DNA of 64,000 nt from positions 124,001 through 188,000 of the forward strand of contig NZ_FQVI01000002.1 of NCBI RefSeq assembly GCF_900129135.1. Direction: 5' to 3'. Position numbers and translations under genes: made by a program. Each line of letters starts with the position of its first letter. Position 1 is the first letter of the stretch. Origin of the DNA: Lactonifactor longoviformis DSM 17459. GTDB taxonomy: Bacteria > Bacillota > Clostridia > Lachnospirales > Lachnospiraceae. Shown piece after piece: positions 19,212 through 27,234 of the stretch. A model generated the notes under the pieces. The model was not told the origin of the DNA, made no database searches, and saw only the letters and a list, made by a program, of their open reading frames with translations.

Positions 19212-19355
19212 ACTTTCGCCTCCTCAGGTCAGTGTGGACCTACCTTGCATTATACGAACCCTGATTTTTAAAATCAAGCAAAATCTTTGCAAAACAGCAA
19301 AGGTAAAGGTACCCGGAGGCATTTTCATGAGAATCCACGCCCTGTTTCCGTATAG

Positions 19356-20825
19356 TTACAGAATTTCGCTGAATAGGTTTTTCACTGCAGGATAAATCTT
19401 GGCAAACTTTCTGTACCGTTCTTCGTACCTCCCGGCAAGCTCAGGTTCCGGCTCCACGGTGTCAACCACTTTTACTATAGCACCGGCAGCCTCCTCCACG
19501 GAAGCGTATTCTCCATTTGCCACTGCCGCCAGCATGGCACCACCCATGGCAGGTCCTTCTTCGGATGCAATTACATCCACCTTAATATTCAGAATGTTGG
19601 CAATCATCTTCTTCCACAGAGGGCTTTTGGCGCCTCCCCCGCAGATTTTAGTCCGTTCAATCTTTATTCCCAGAGACTTGGCGACCTCAAAGGAATCTCT
19701 GATGGCAAAGGCGACCCCCTCCAGAACTGCCTGGGTCATATCCGCCCTGGTGCTGTCCATAGTCAGACCGATAAACGTGCCCCTTGCATCTGGATTGTTG
19801 TGCGGGGAGCGCTCTCCCATAAGGTAGGGAAGAAAATACACGTGATTCTCTCCCAGATCTCCGATCTTTCCCTGCTCTCCGGCGTAATCTGCAGTTCCGA
19901 TAATCTCATCCATCCACCACTTGTTGCAGGAGGCAGCACTCAGCATGCAACCCATGAGATGGTAATGGCCGTCTGCATGGGCAAAGGCATGAAGTGCATT
20001 GTATTTATCTACTCCGAATTCTTTGCTGGAGATAAAGATAGTGCCGCTGGTGCCCAGAGAAATATTGCACATTCCGTCACCCACGGTTCCTGTTCCCACT
20101 GCAGCTGCCGCATTATCCCCGGCGCCGGCTGCTATTTTGCAGTTCTCCGGCAGCCCCAGTTCCTCTGCCACTTCCCGCTTCAGGGTTCCCACAGTCTCAT
20201 AGCTCTCATACAGCCTGGGCATCTGCTCCTCCCGAATTCCACAGATATTCAGCATCTCTCCGGACCAGCATTTATTCTTAACATCCATCAGAAGCATCCC
20301 CGAGGCATCTGAGTAATCAGAACAGTGCACGCCGCTCAGTTTATAGGCAAGATAATCCTTGGGAAGCATAATCTTACTGATTCTGGCAAAGTTCTCCGGT
20401 TCATTTTCCTTAACCCACAGGATTTTGGGAGCCGTAAATCCCGCAAAGGCAATGTTAGCAGTATATTCCGACAGTTTTTCCTTTCCAATTACCTCATTAA
20501 GATAGTTCGTCTCTTTGCTGGTTCTTCCGTCGTTCCACAGAATCGCCGGGCGTATCACCTGATCTTCACTGTCCAGAATTACCAGTCCATGCATCTGTCC
20601 GCCAAAGCTGATGCCTGCCACCTGGGATTTGTCGCATTCCTCCGTCAGCTCCTTAATTCCTTCTACCGTCTTCTCCCACCAGTCTTCCGGCTTTTGTTCT
20701 GACCAGCCCGGCTTTGGGAAAGAAATGGGATACTCCTTTGATACAATCTTTTGAATCCTGCCGTCTTGGCTCATCAAAAGCAGCTTGACCGCTGAGGTTC
20801 CTAAGTCAACACCAATATATAACAT
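19356..20825 (-). CDS. xylB: FGGY carbohydrate kinase, xylulokinase type
   Basis: 489 residues, standard for XylB. Signatures are GVDLGTSAVKLLL at the N-terminus, GISFGGQMHGLV, GAGDNAAAAVGTG and the ATP-site GGGAKSPLWKKMIANIL. AAGGAG precedes the ATG. It phosphorylates a ketopentose, most likely xylulose, to feed the pentose phosphate pathway. It lies downstream of a fucose/arabinose-isomerase-like gene, so the kinase may act on that enzyme's ketose product, which might not be D-xylulose. Confidence 0.88.
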   Translation of the reverse strand: MLYIGVDLGTSAVKLLLMSQDGRIQKIVSKEYPISFPKPGWSEQKPEDWWEKTVEGIKELTEECDKSQVAGISFGGQMHGLVILDSEDQVIRPAILWNDGRTSKETNYLNEVIGKEKLSEYTANIAFAGFTAPKILWVKENEPENFARISKIMLPKDYLAYKLSGVHCSDYSDASGMLLMDVKNKCWSGEMLNICGIREEQMPRLYESYETVGTLKREVAEELGLPENCKIAAGAGDNAAAAVGTGTVGDGMCNISLGTSGTIFISSKEFGVDKYNALHAFAHADGHYHLMGCMLSAASCNKWWMDEIIGTADYAGEQGKIGDLGENHVYFLPYLMGERSPHNNPDARGTFIGLTMDSTRADMTQAVLEGVAFAIRDSFEVAKSLGIKIERTKICGGGAKSPLWKKMIANILNIKVDVIASEEGPAMGGAMLAAVANGEYASVEEAAGAIVKVVDTVEPEPELAGRYEERYRKFAKIYPAVKNLFSEIL

Positions 20826-20849
20826 ATCATTTTCTCCTTTATCTGAATC

Positions 20850-20897
20850 GGCAATCGGGGACGTGTTCTTTTTAAAAGGAACACGTCCCCGATTGCC
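20850..20897. repeat. REP-like GGGAC stem-loop, related copy
   Basis: A perfect 19-bp stem, GGCAATCGGGGACGTGTTC (20850-20868) with its inverse (20879-20897), sits between the isomerase and kinase genes. The core GGGGACGTGTTC is shared with the elements at 610-641 and 28737-28768. CCCTGTCCC follows at 20903. There is no T-run on the minus strand, so transcription into xylB may continue. Confidence 0.6.
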
Positions 20898-20927
20898 CCT
20901 GCCCTGTCCCTTTTTACAATCTAGCTC

Positions 20928-22412
20928 TTATGCAAATGGATTTTCGGTCGGGTAACGGACACCTTTAGGCTGATTATATCCTATCTCGTCCACATCCACG
21001 CCAATATATTTGAATACCTCAAACAATGCTTTTCCATAACTGCCGAAGGCTACTGCTCCGTGATGCGGGTAATTCCCCTCAATCAGTACATGGCGGTAGA
21101 ATCTTCCCATCTCCGGGATTGCAAATACACCTATAGATCCAAAGGATCTGGTTGCAACCGGCAGCACCTCTCCCTGGGCGATATAAGCACGAAGCTTATT
21201 ATCCGCGGTGCTCTGCAGACGGTAGAAGGTAATGCTGCCCGGCACAATATCTCCTTCAAGCGTTCCCTGTGTAACCTCCTCAGGCAGGCTTCTGGCCATA
21301 ATCATCTGGTATTTCATAGCACAGAAGGAGAGCTTTTTGGTGGTGGTATTTCCGCAGTGGAAGCCCATAAAGGTATCCTTGTGTGTATAATCAAATTTTC
21401 CTTTGATATCAGCTTCATACATATCTGCAGGAACAGTGTTGTTGATGTCCAAAAGGGTAACTGCATCTTCGCTTACACATGTTCCGATAAATTCACTCAG
21501 CGCTCCGTAGATATCTACTTCACAGGATACCGGAATTCCCATACCTGTGAGGCGGCTGTTTACGTAACAAGGCACAAAGCCAAACTGTGTCTGGAAAGCG
21601 GGCCAGCATTTACCTGCAATTGCCACATATTTTCTGTAGCCTCTGTGCTCTTCAACCCAATCCAGGAGAGTAAGCTCATACTGCGCAAGCTTTGGCAGAA
21701 TCTCTGGCTTCATATTTCCCTCTCCAAGCTCCGCTTCCATATCTTTCACTACATCTTCGATCCTGGGATCCCCCGCATGCTTATTGAATGCTTCAAATAA
21801 GTCTAACTCTGAATTTTCTTCAATCTCTACCCCCAGATTATAAAGCTGCTTAATCGGCGCATTGCATGCCAGGAAGTTCAGCGGACGGGGGCCGAAGCTG
21901 ATAATTTTAAGCTCTGAGAGTCCGATAATGGCTCTTGCAATGGGCAGGAACTCATGGATCATGTCCGCACATTCTTCTGCTGTTCCCACAGGATATTCCG
22001 GAATATAGGCCCTTATATTGCGGAGCTTCAGATTATAGCTGGCATTGAGCATACCGCAGTATGCATCCCCTCTGCCCTGGATCAGATTGTCACCGGATTC
22101 TTCTGCAGCTGCTATAAACATCTTCGGGCCGTCAAAATGTTTTGCAAGGAGTGTCTCGGCAATTTCAGGTCCAAAGTTCCCCAGGTATACGGCCAAAGCG
22201 TTGCATCCTGCTTTCTTGATATCTTCCAGAGCCTGTACCATATGTATTTCACTTTCCACGATACAGATTGGACATTCATAGATATCCTCCGCATCATACT
22301 TTTTAGCATAAGCCTCTGCCAGTGCCTTTCTTCTGTTTACAGATAGGGATTCCGGAAAGCAGTCTCTGCTGACAGCTACAATTCCTAACTTTACTTTTGG
22401 CATATTGTTCAT
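20928..22412 (-). CDS. L-fucose/L-arabinose isomerase superfamily protein
   Basis: 494 residues. An N-terminal Rossmann-like half (KLGIVAVSRDCFPESL, CNALAVYLGNFGPE) precedes a C-terminal isomerase domain with GTCVSEDAVTLLDINNTVPADMY-type residues, GFHCGNT and NYPHHGAVAFGSYGKALFE. Glutamate, aspartate and histidine residues fit a divalent-metal aldose-ketose isomerase. The family spans L-fucose, L-arabinose and D-arabinose enzymes and the substrate is not readable. Order on the minus strand is DUF4867, isomerase, xylulokinase, which indicates a pentose or 6-deoxysugar route ending in a phosphorylated ketose. Confidence 0.85.
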   Translation of the reverse strand: MNNMPKVKLGIVAVSRDCFPESLSVNRRKALAEAYAKKYDAEDIYECPICIVESEIHMVQALEDIKKAGCNALAVYLGNFGPEIAETLLAKHFDGPKMFIAAAEESGDNLIQGRGDAYCGMLNASYNLKLRNIRAYIPEYPVGTAEECADMIHEFLPIARAIIGLSELKIISFGPRPLNFLACNAPIKQLYNLGVEIEENSELDLFEAFNKHAGDPRIEDVVKDMEAELGEGNMKPEILPKLAQYELTLLDWVEEHRGYRKYVAIAGKCWPAFQTQFGFVPCYVNSRLTGMGIPVSCEVDIYGALSEFIGTCVSEDAVTLLDINNTVPADMYEADIKGKFDYTHKDTFMGFHCGNTTTKKLSFCAMKYQMIMARSLPEEVTQGTLEGDIVPGSITFYRLQSTADNKLRAYIAQGEVLPVATRSFGSIGVFAIPEMGRFYRHVLIEGNYPHHGAVAFGSYGKALFEVFKYIGVDVDEIGYNQPKGVRYPTENPFA

Positions 22413-22453
22413 TGTTCTTCCTCCATAAATGATATATTTCTTTTTATAAAAAC

Positions 22454-23071
22454 CTACTTTACTGAGAGGTTTTCTCCCTTCAGACCGTTAAATGCTCCCT
22501 CTATCCTGGCATCCGGATGGGCAATCAGCCATTTATTTCTGGCAAAGAGCATATTATCTTCCTCCGTATAGGGTCCTTCCTTTTCAATCTCAGTATTCGT
22601 CCCTCTGGGAAGTACCACTACACACTTAAACCCGCTTTCCGCCACATTGCAGGGGGCATAGTGAAGTGTTGTCCCGTAGACCTCAATTACCGTTCCTTTA
22701 GGAACCATAAACGCTTCCATCCGGGAAGTGTCATATGTACCGTCTTTTTCAATATCCTGCTCACATCCCAGAATCAGAATCATATCCGTAACTGCGATAT
22801 TAATTTCTGAGTCTCTGTGGTATTCTGCAGCATTCAGCAGATAATTGCTGCCATTGCAGTATCCCACCTGAATGGGCATTCCCCCGTACAGGCTATATGC
22901 AATTTTCCCGGCACTGGGACATTCCTCCAATGAAGCCTCCGACGCCACATAAACCACATCTTCAGGAAGAGGTGTGGCTTCCATGGCCTCTGCCATGTCA
23001 CTGCAGTCGATCCCTGTAATTATCTTTCCATACCTGCAGAACTCCGGATCCGTTACCTTTAATATGTTCAT
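22454..23071 (-). CDS. DUF4867-family protein
   Basis: About 205 residues. I recognise the DUF4867 pattern: IEVYGTTLHYAPCNV, VVVLPRGTN and FARNKWLIAHPD. I chose ATG 23071 (MNILKVTD) because GGGAGG lies 8 nt upstream; a longer version begins upstream of that site. The all-beta appearance and the single histidine/glutamate cluster suggest a cupin-like fold, but I cannot prove this. It is the first gene of the isomerase-kinase operon. A role as sugar mutarotase, isomerase or sensor is plausible; the function is unknown. Confidence 0.8.
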   Translation of the reverse strand: MNILKVTDPEFCRYGKIITGIDCSDMAEAMEATPLPEDVVYVASEASLEECPSAGKIAYSLYGGMPIQVGYCNGSNYLLNAAEYHRDSEINIAVTDMILILGCEQDIEKDGTYDTSRMEAFMVPKGTVIEVYGTTLHYAPCNVAESGFKCVVVLPRGTNTEIEKEGPYTEEDNMLFARNKWLIAHPDARIEGAFNGLKGENLSVK

Positions 23072-23234
23072 GAAAATTACCTCCCTTAACACTTTGTTCA
23101 CCCGTTGAACTATATGCACATAGTACCATTTTCAACCAAAAAAATCAATCCCTTCTTGCAAAAGTATGCAAATTTTTTATACGAGACGAATATCCCCCCT
23201 GACGAAGGGGGGTGTACATAAAAAAACAAGCAAT

Positions 23235-23266
23235 AGGAAAGTTTACATTCTTGTATTTTCTTTCCT
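23235..23266 (-). terminator. Possible terminator of the solute-binding gene
   Basis: AGGAAAG (23235-23241) pairs with CTTTCCT (23260-23266). On the minus strand this is followed, after a short gap, by seven Ts. A second hairpin, CCCCCCT/AGGGGGG (23194-23212), lies beyond it and could instead control the DUF4867 operon. Confidence 0.4.
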
Positions 23267-23314
23267 TTGCTTGTATGCTGCGGCTGTAAATTCCAGCAGT
23301 ATCTCCTGCTTTGT

Positions 23315-23872
23315 CTAGAGCCCCCCTGTGATATCTGTTCCAAAATACTGCTGAGACAGTTCTGCCACTTTCCCTTCGCTGAGTAATTCCTCCAGGGCCT
23401 TATCTATTCTCAGCATCAGCTGACCATTTTTCCTGCTTACAAAAATCCCCAACTGCCCTTCTGTCTCTTTATTACTAATCTGATCTCTGACCGAAGTAAC
23501 GTCGGCATACGGTCTGGTCACATAATATTCTTTTTGGTTTTCCTCTGTGATCCGGATGGTTGATATGGCACAGTCATAGACCTTCGCTCCCAGAGACGGC
23601 AGAAGATTCTTTTCAGTGGTATCCACTATCTCAGCTTTTACCCCCAGCTTCTCTGCAACTGCATAGATCAAATCTACATCAAAACCCATCGGTTTCATTT
23701 CTTCGTCCAGAGATTCCATAGGAGGCACCTTTAACTCCATTCCCACCCTCAATATACCAGACTCTAAAAGTAAATCATTTACCGGCGTTCCATCTGCCTC
23801 CAGTTTTTTCTCACATCCAACCATAGTCAGCAAAGTGACAACTGAGATTACTATTGCAACTATTTTCTTCAT
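23315..23872 (-). CDS. Shortened family-3 extracellular solute-binding lipoprotein
   Basis: 185 residues, against roughly 250-280 in normal amino-acid binding proteins. A lipoprotein signal (KKIVAIVISVVTLLTMVGC) and lobe 1 (GILRVGMELKVPPMES, GFDVDLIYAVAEKLGVKAEI) are present. The frame then jumps from the ITEENQKEYYVTRPYADV strand to the C-terminal EELLSEGKVAELSQQYFG. Much of lobe 2 is missing without a frameshift. I chose ATG 23872 behind GAGGAG. No ABC permease or ATPase adjoins it. It may be a decayed remnant or a single-lobe sensor. Confidence 0.78.
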   Translation of the reverse strand: MKKIVAIVISVVTLLTMVGCEKKLEADGTPVNDLLLESGILRVGMELKVPPMESLDEEMKPMGFDVDLIYAVAEKLGVKAEIVDTTEKNLLPSLGAKVYDCAISTIRITEENQKEYYVTRPYADVTSVRDQISNKETEGQLGIFVSRKNGQLMLRIDKALEELLSEGKVAELSQQYFGTDITGGL

Positions 23873-23940
23873 ATCGTACTCCTCTATGCTTTCCATCTAA
23901 CAGCACGATATCACTCTGTTTCCTTTTTGTCAAATATAAT

Positions 23941-24183
23941 TCAATGCCTATTTCTTAAGATTTCCATCAGATATTCTCTTGCTTTCCGGGATGACTCCAA
24001 CACAATCTCCTCCCGCAGTAAATACTGTACAGCGGAATTCCATTCTCCCAGGCTATACTCATCCGGAGAGATATCCCCCAGGATCTTCAGCATGTCATCA
24101 TACTTATTCATTATATGGAGATCCGATATATAGTCGTACCCCAGTTCCTCCGCCAAGCGCTCTAAAAGTTCTTCCCTCTTCAT
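23941..24183 (-). CDS. Small hypothetical protein
   Basis: About 80 residues (MKREELLERLAEELGY to EILRNRH), mostly charged and predicted helical, with no signal or membrane segment. I chose ATG 24183 because GAAGGA lies upstream; a version 14 residues longer is possible. I do not recognise the family. It precedes the shortened solute-binding gene by 68 nt on the same strand and lies beside the recombinase region, so it may be accessory. Confidence 0.6.
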   Translation of the reverse strand: MKREELLERLAEELGYDYISDLHIMNKYDDMLKILGDISPDEYSLGEWNSAVQYLLREEIVLESSRKAREYLMEILRNRH

Positions 24184-24491
24184 GCTTTTTCCTTCTCTTA
24201 TCTGGCACATTCTGCAGTCAGCCATAGATTATGTAGCGATTCTTTATTACAACCTAATAATAGTTATGTAGTAAACTAGAAACATACACAAAGAAATTAT
24301 AAATTTCATGTTACCTCTTTACCATAATATTACTAAAAAATATTTATATTTGAAATAAAATATATTGTTACGCAGATTTTCCCAAGCGCATTGACAATTT
24401 ATTCCAATTATTATAAGATAAATCTATATAAAATTAACAAATCCCGTTATTAAAATACCACATAACTATTATTATGTGGTATTTATATGTT
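24184..24491. other. AT-rich gene-free stretch with repeats matching the far side of the recombinase
   Basis: 308 nt of AT-rich DNA. GTTATGTAGT (24263-24272) recurs directly at 25483-25492. ACATACACAAA (24282-24292) recurs inverted at 25462-25472. TTATGTAG also appears at 24229-24236. The recombinase gene lies between these copies, so they are candidate recombination or element-end sequences. Confidence 0.45.
24454..24483 (-). terminator. Terminator of the recombinase gene
   Basis: AATACCACATAA (24454-24465) and TTATGTGGTATT (24472-24483) form a 12-bp stem just past the recombinase stop codon. The stem ends in a TATTTT tail on the minus strand. Confidence 0.65.
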
Positions 24492-25352
24492 TCAATTGAC
24501 CAGTCCTAAACTGTCAATTCTTTTCTGATAAACATTCCCTGAATGCGCCGTATAAATCCGCGTTACCTCCATGCTGCTGTGTCCCAGAATGTCTGCAAGT
24601 CCCGCAAGATCTTTAGTTAAACTATAATATACCCTGGCAAACAAATGGCGCAGATTGTGGGGAAAAATTTTCTCTGGAGATACCTCTGCCTTTTTATAAA
24701 GGGCTTTCATTTCCGCCCACAGATTACTTCTGTCTTTGGGTTTTCCATTTCTGGTCACAAAAATACACCCTGACAGGATGTTATGTTTTTTCACGTAATA
24801 AATCAGCTTTCTCCTTAATTTCTCGGGCAGCAGGATGGTCCTTGACTTTCCCTTATTGTGAACCTCAACGTATCCCTTCCTGACTCTTTCTACTGTAAAA
24901 TAAGATAATTCACTGATTCGTATTCCCGTGGAACATATCGTTTCAATAATAAGTGCCAGCTGAGCCTTTCCCTTGTCGGCTGCTGCCTTTTTCAGCCTTA
25001 TGTATTCTTCCTTTGACATTTCTTTATCTTCGTCTGCAAAGTTCTGCTTTTGCACCTTCACCCTTTTTAGCTTCAAAAAACCTCCGCCCAGATATTCCAG
25101 GAGCTGATTCAGAGAAACGAGCATAGAATTCACACTGGAAACTGCATAATTCTGCATCAGCCACTCTTTATATCTCAGCAAAAGTGACTTTTCGATCACT
25201 TCATTTCCTTTTGCAAACTTCAGGAATGTATGTACATCCGTAAGGTATTTACTGATTGTCGCTGTAGAATATTCTCTTTCATAGAGAAACTCCTGGAAGT
25301 CCTGTATATCCTCTTTCTGAATATAGAGTTCCATTTTATCTCTATCCCTCAT
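24492..25352 (-). CDS. Tyrosine recombinase/integrase
   Basis: 286 residues. The SAM-like core-binding domain (about 12-90) is followed by the catalytic domain with the complete set: Arg145 (STGIRISEL), Lys167 (VHNKGKSRT), His232 and Arg235 (HNLRH), His258 (LGHSS) and nucleophile Tyr267 (TRIYT). GGGAGAG precedes ATG 25352. It resembles XerC/D-type and integron-type recombinases in size, lacking the extra N-terminal arm domain of phage integrases. It is immediately downstream (minus strand) of a giant palindrome and is flanked by short inverted and direct repeats. Its substrate could be those sequences. Confidence 0.92.
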   Translation of the reverse strand: MRDRDKMELYIQKEDIQDFQEFLYEREYSTATISKYLTDVHTFLKFAKGNEVIEKSLLLRYKEWLMQNYAVSSVNSMLVSLNQLLEYLGGGFLKLKRVKVQKQNFADEDKEMSKEEYIRLKKAAADKGKAQLALIIETICSTGIRISELSYFTVERVRKGYVEVHNKGKSRTILLPEKLRRKLIYYVKKHNILSGCIFVTRNGKPKDRSNLWAEMKALYKKAEVSPEKIFPHNLRHLFARVYYSLTKDLAGLADILGHSSMEVTRIYTAHSGNVYQKRIDSLGLVN

Positions 25353-25469
25353 CTTACTCTCCCATCTGCCGCAATTTCAGGCCAGTCTATCATTTGTATG
25401 TTTTTTCCAGTATAGCATTGGGGGGAGGGGGTGTCATCTGGATAAATATGGAAATTATAGTTTTGTGTA

Positions 25470-25777
25470 TGTGAAGTTCGGGGTTATGTAGTCGGCGAGC
25501 GCATCGCAGACGGACGGATATAGGAGGGAGCGCCGGGGAGACAGAGCCAGTCCAGGGGCCGGGGTATAGGGACCAGTCAGCTCGAGGCTCCGTTCCCCTA
25601 AGCTAAGTCCTACCAGCTGCTAAACTCGTCAGGAAAGCCTTCCCCGTTAATCAGCTGGTGGACTGGATCTTCGGCTCACTCCGCTTAACCTCCCTGACTG
25701 GTCCCTATACCCCGGCCCCTGGACTGGCCCTGTCCCCCCGGTGATCCCTCCTATATCCTGGCATAGACTCACTTCAC
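25470..25777. repeat. Giant imperfect palindrome, 65-nt arms, structured loop
   Basis: The left arm (25516-25580) and right arm (25694-25758) are complementary at 61 of 65 positions, including 35 uninterrupted pairs next to the loop. An outer GTGAAGT/ACTTCAC pair closes it at 25471-25477 and 25771-25777. The 113-nt loop holds its own stem, GTCC-T-ACCAGCTG (25607-25619) with CAGCTGGT-GGAC (25652-25663). Of the four mismatches, two become U-G pairs if the minus strand is the transcript. It could be a large structured RNA upstream of the recombinase or a folded-DNA recombination site. Confidence 0.85.
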
Positions 25778-25789
25778 ATTCACGGAAAA

Positions 25790-25913
25790 CGGGCGGGGAA
25801 GGTCGAAAGTGGTATACTTGTCCTCTTCTTTCGCACTATTGTCCGCTTGATGTTTTGGATAAACTGCCAAAAACCTCCCTCCCGCCCGAACCCGGTCAGC
25901 CCGCCGCCGCGGG
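25790..25913. repeat. Second structured domain next to the giant palindrome
   Basis: CGGGCGGG (25790-25797) pairs with CCCGCCCG (25881-25888), extended by AGGT/ACCT. It encloses two smaller stems, CGAAAG/CTTTCG (25804-25809 and 25828-25833) and TTTTGG/CCAAAA (25853-25858 and 25867-25872). CCCGC-CGCC-GCGGG follows at 25900-25913. The nested layout resembles a folded RNA rather than simple repeats. Confidence 0.6.
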
Positions 25914-26084
25914 ATTCCTCTCACCGTCCCCCTGCCACCCTATACCTTCCGACTGAAAAAGTCTCAAGCTTAGGAAGTTAAATCCCAATTTTCACTTCCA
26001 TCTTGCACTTATTTTTCCATAATGTTATGATAAAGAAAGTTCCGAACAAACTACATATAATAAGAAAGGTAGGGTACTGTAACT

Positions 26085-27233
26085 ATGACAACAAACGAAA
26101 AAGCCCTTTTACTCCACGAAGAATGGAATGGAAAGTTAGAAACCGTTTCCAAAGCTCCTGTAAAAACAAGGGAAGATCTTTCACTGGCATATACTCCAGG
26201 TGTTGCTGAGCCTTGTAAGGTAATTGCAGAAAACCCGGAAGCTGCTTACAAATATACACAGAAGGCCAATACAATTGCTGTAGTTTCCGACGGAAGCGCT
26301 GTTCTAGGCCTGGGTAATATCGGACCTCTGGCGGCTATGCCGGTTATGGAAGGAAAGGCTGTTTTATTTAAAGAATTCGGGGGTGTAAACGCTGTTCCTA
26401 TTTGTCTTGATACCCAGGATACCGAAGAAATTATAAAGGCCGTTGTTAACATCGCACCCTCTTTCGGGGGTATTAATCTTGAGGATATCTCCGCTCCCCG
26501 CTGTTTCGAAATAGAATCCCGCTTAAAAGAACTTCTGGATATTCCTGTTTTCCATGATGACCAGCATGGTACTGCCGTAGTAGTCCTGGCAGCTATTATT
26601 AACAGTCTCCGCCTTACGGGCAAGAAAAAGGAAGACTGTGCAGTTGTCATCAATGGTTCCGGTGCTGCCGGTATCGCCATCGGCAAGCTTCTGCTCAATT
26701 ATGGATTCCGCCATATGTATCTCTGTGACAGCAAAGGTATCGTCAACAAGAAGAATGCCAACAATCCCGCTAAAAAGGAGATGGCGGAGATTACAAACCA
26801 GGAAGGAAAATCCGGCAGCCTGGCCGATGCGCTGCAAGGGGCTGATATCTTTATCGGAGTCTCCGCTCCCAACAGTGTTACAGAGGAAATGGTTAGATCT
26901 ATGAATTCAGATCCCTTTATCTTTGCTATGGCAAACCCCGTACCGGAGATTATGCCTGACGTGGCTAAGGCTGCGGGCGCCAGAATTATCGGTACCGGAC
27001 GCTCTGATTTCCCAAATCAGATCAATAACGTAGTGGCTTTCCCAGGTATCTTCAAAGGTGCTCTGGAAGGACGAGCCAGACAGATCACAGAGGAAATGAA
27101 AATGGCGGCTGCTGCCGCTTTGGCAGAATTAATCTCAGAAGAAGACTTAAATGAAGAAAATATTATCCCGGAAGCCTTTGATCCCCGGGTTGCCGATGCT
27201 GTTGCAGAGGCAGTAAAGAAGCATATTCACTAA
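26085..27233 (+). CDS. NAD(P)-dependent malic enzyme
   Basis: 382 residues, the short bacterial malic enzyme without a phosphotransacetylase tail. Motifs include SLAYTPGVAEPCKVIAENPE, VFHDDQHGTAVVVLAAIINS (metal-binding Asp pair) and the Rossmann motif INGSGAAGIAIGKLL. It oxidatively decarboxylates malate to pyruvate and CO2. It is followed immediately by a radical SAM gene with one base between stop and start, so the two are translationally coupled. The upstream block contains no gene. Confidence 0.94.
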   Translation: MTTNEKALLLHEEWNGKLETVSKAPVKTREDLSLAYTPGVAEPCKVIAENPEAAYKYTQKANTIAVVSDGSAVLGLGNIGPLAAMPVMEGKAVLFKEFGGVNAVPICLDTQDTEEIIKAVVNIAPSFGGINLEDISAPRCFEIESRLKELLDIPVFHDDQHGTAVVVLAAIINSLRLTGKKKEDCAVVINGSGAAGIAIGKLLLNYGFRHMYLCDSKGIVNKKNANNPAKKEMAEITNQEGKSGSLADALQGADIFIGVSAPNSVTEEMVRSMNSDPFIFAMANPVPEIMPDVAKAAGARIIGTGRSDFPNQINNVVAFPGIFKGALEGRARQITEEMKMAAAAALAELISEEDLNEENIIPEAFDPRVADAVAEAVKKHIH

Positions 27234-27234
27234 A

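Larger units (their letters stand above)
25353..26084. other. 732-nt gene-free, GC-rich structured block
   Basis: I find no credible gene here; short open frames lack ribosome sites and lie inside the repeats. Most of it is inverted repeats: the 65-nt-arm palindrome at 25516-25758, a three-way-junction-like stem set at 25790-25888, and a CCCGC/GCGGC-type hairpin at 25900-25913. Its GC-rich composition contrasts with the AT-rich flanks. The last 100 nt are AT-rich and must hold the malic enzyme promoter. Confidence 0.6.

Noticed and set aside
24454-24483. Palindrome as part of a CRISPR-like or att array
   Set aside because: A single copy with a T tail right after a stop codon is a terminator.
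25516-25758. Group II intron or insertion-sequence ends
   Set aside because: No reverse transcriptase or transposase frame and no recognisable intron domain V; the palindrome arms enclose only 113 nt.
25741-25956. 71-residue open frame in the palindrome region
   Set aside because: It has no ribosome site, uses proline-rich low-complexity codons and lies inside inverted repeats. It is best explained by the GC-rich composition.
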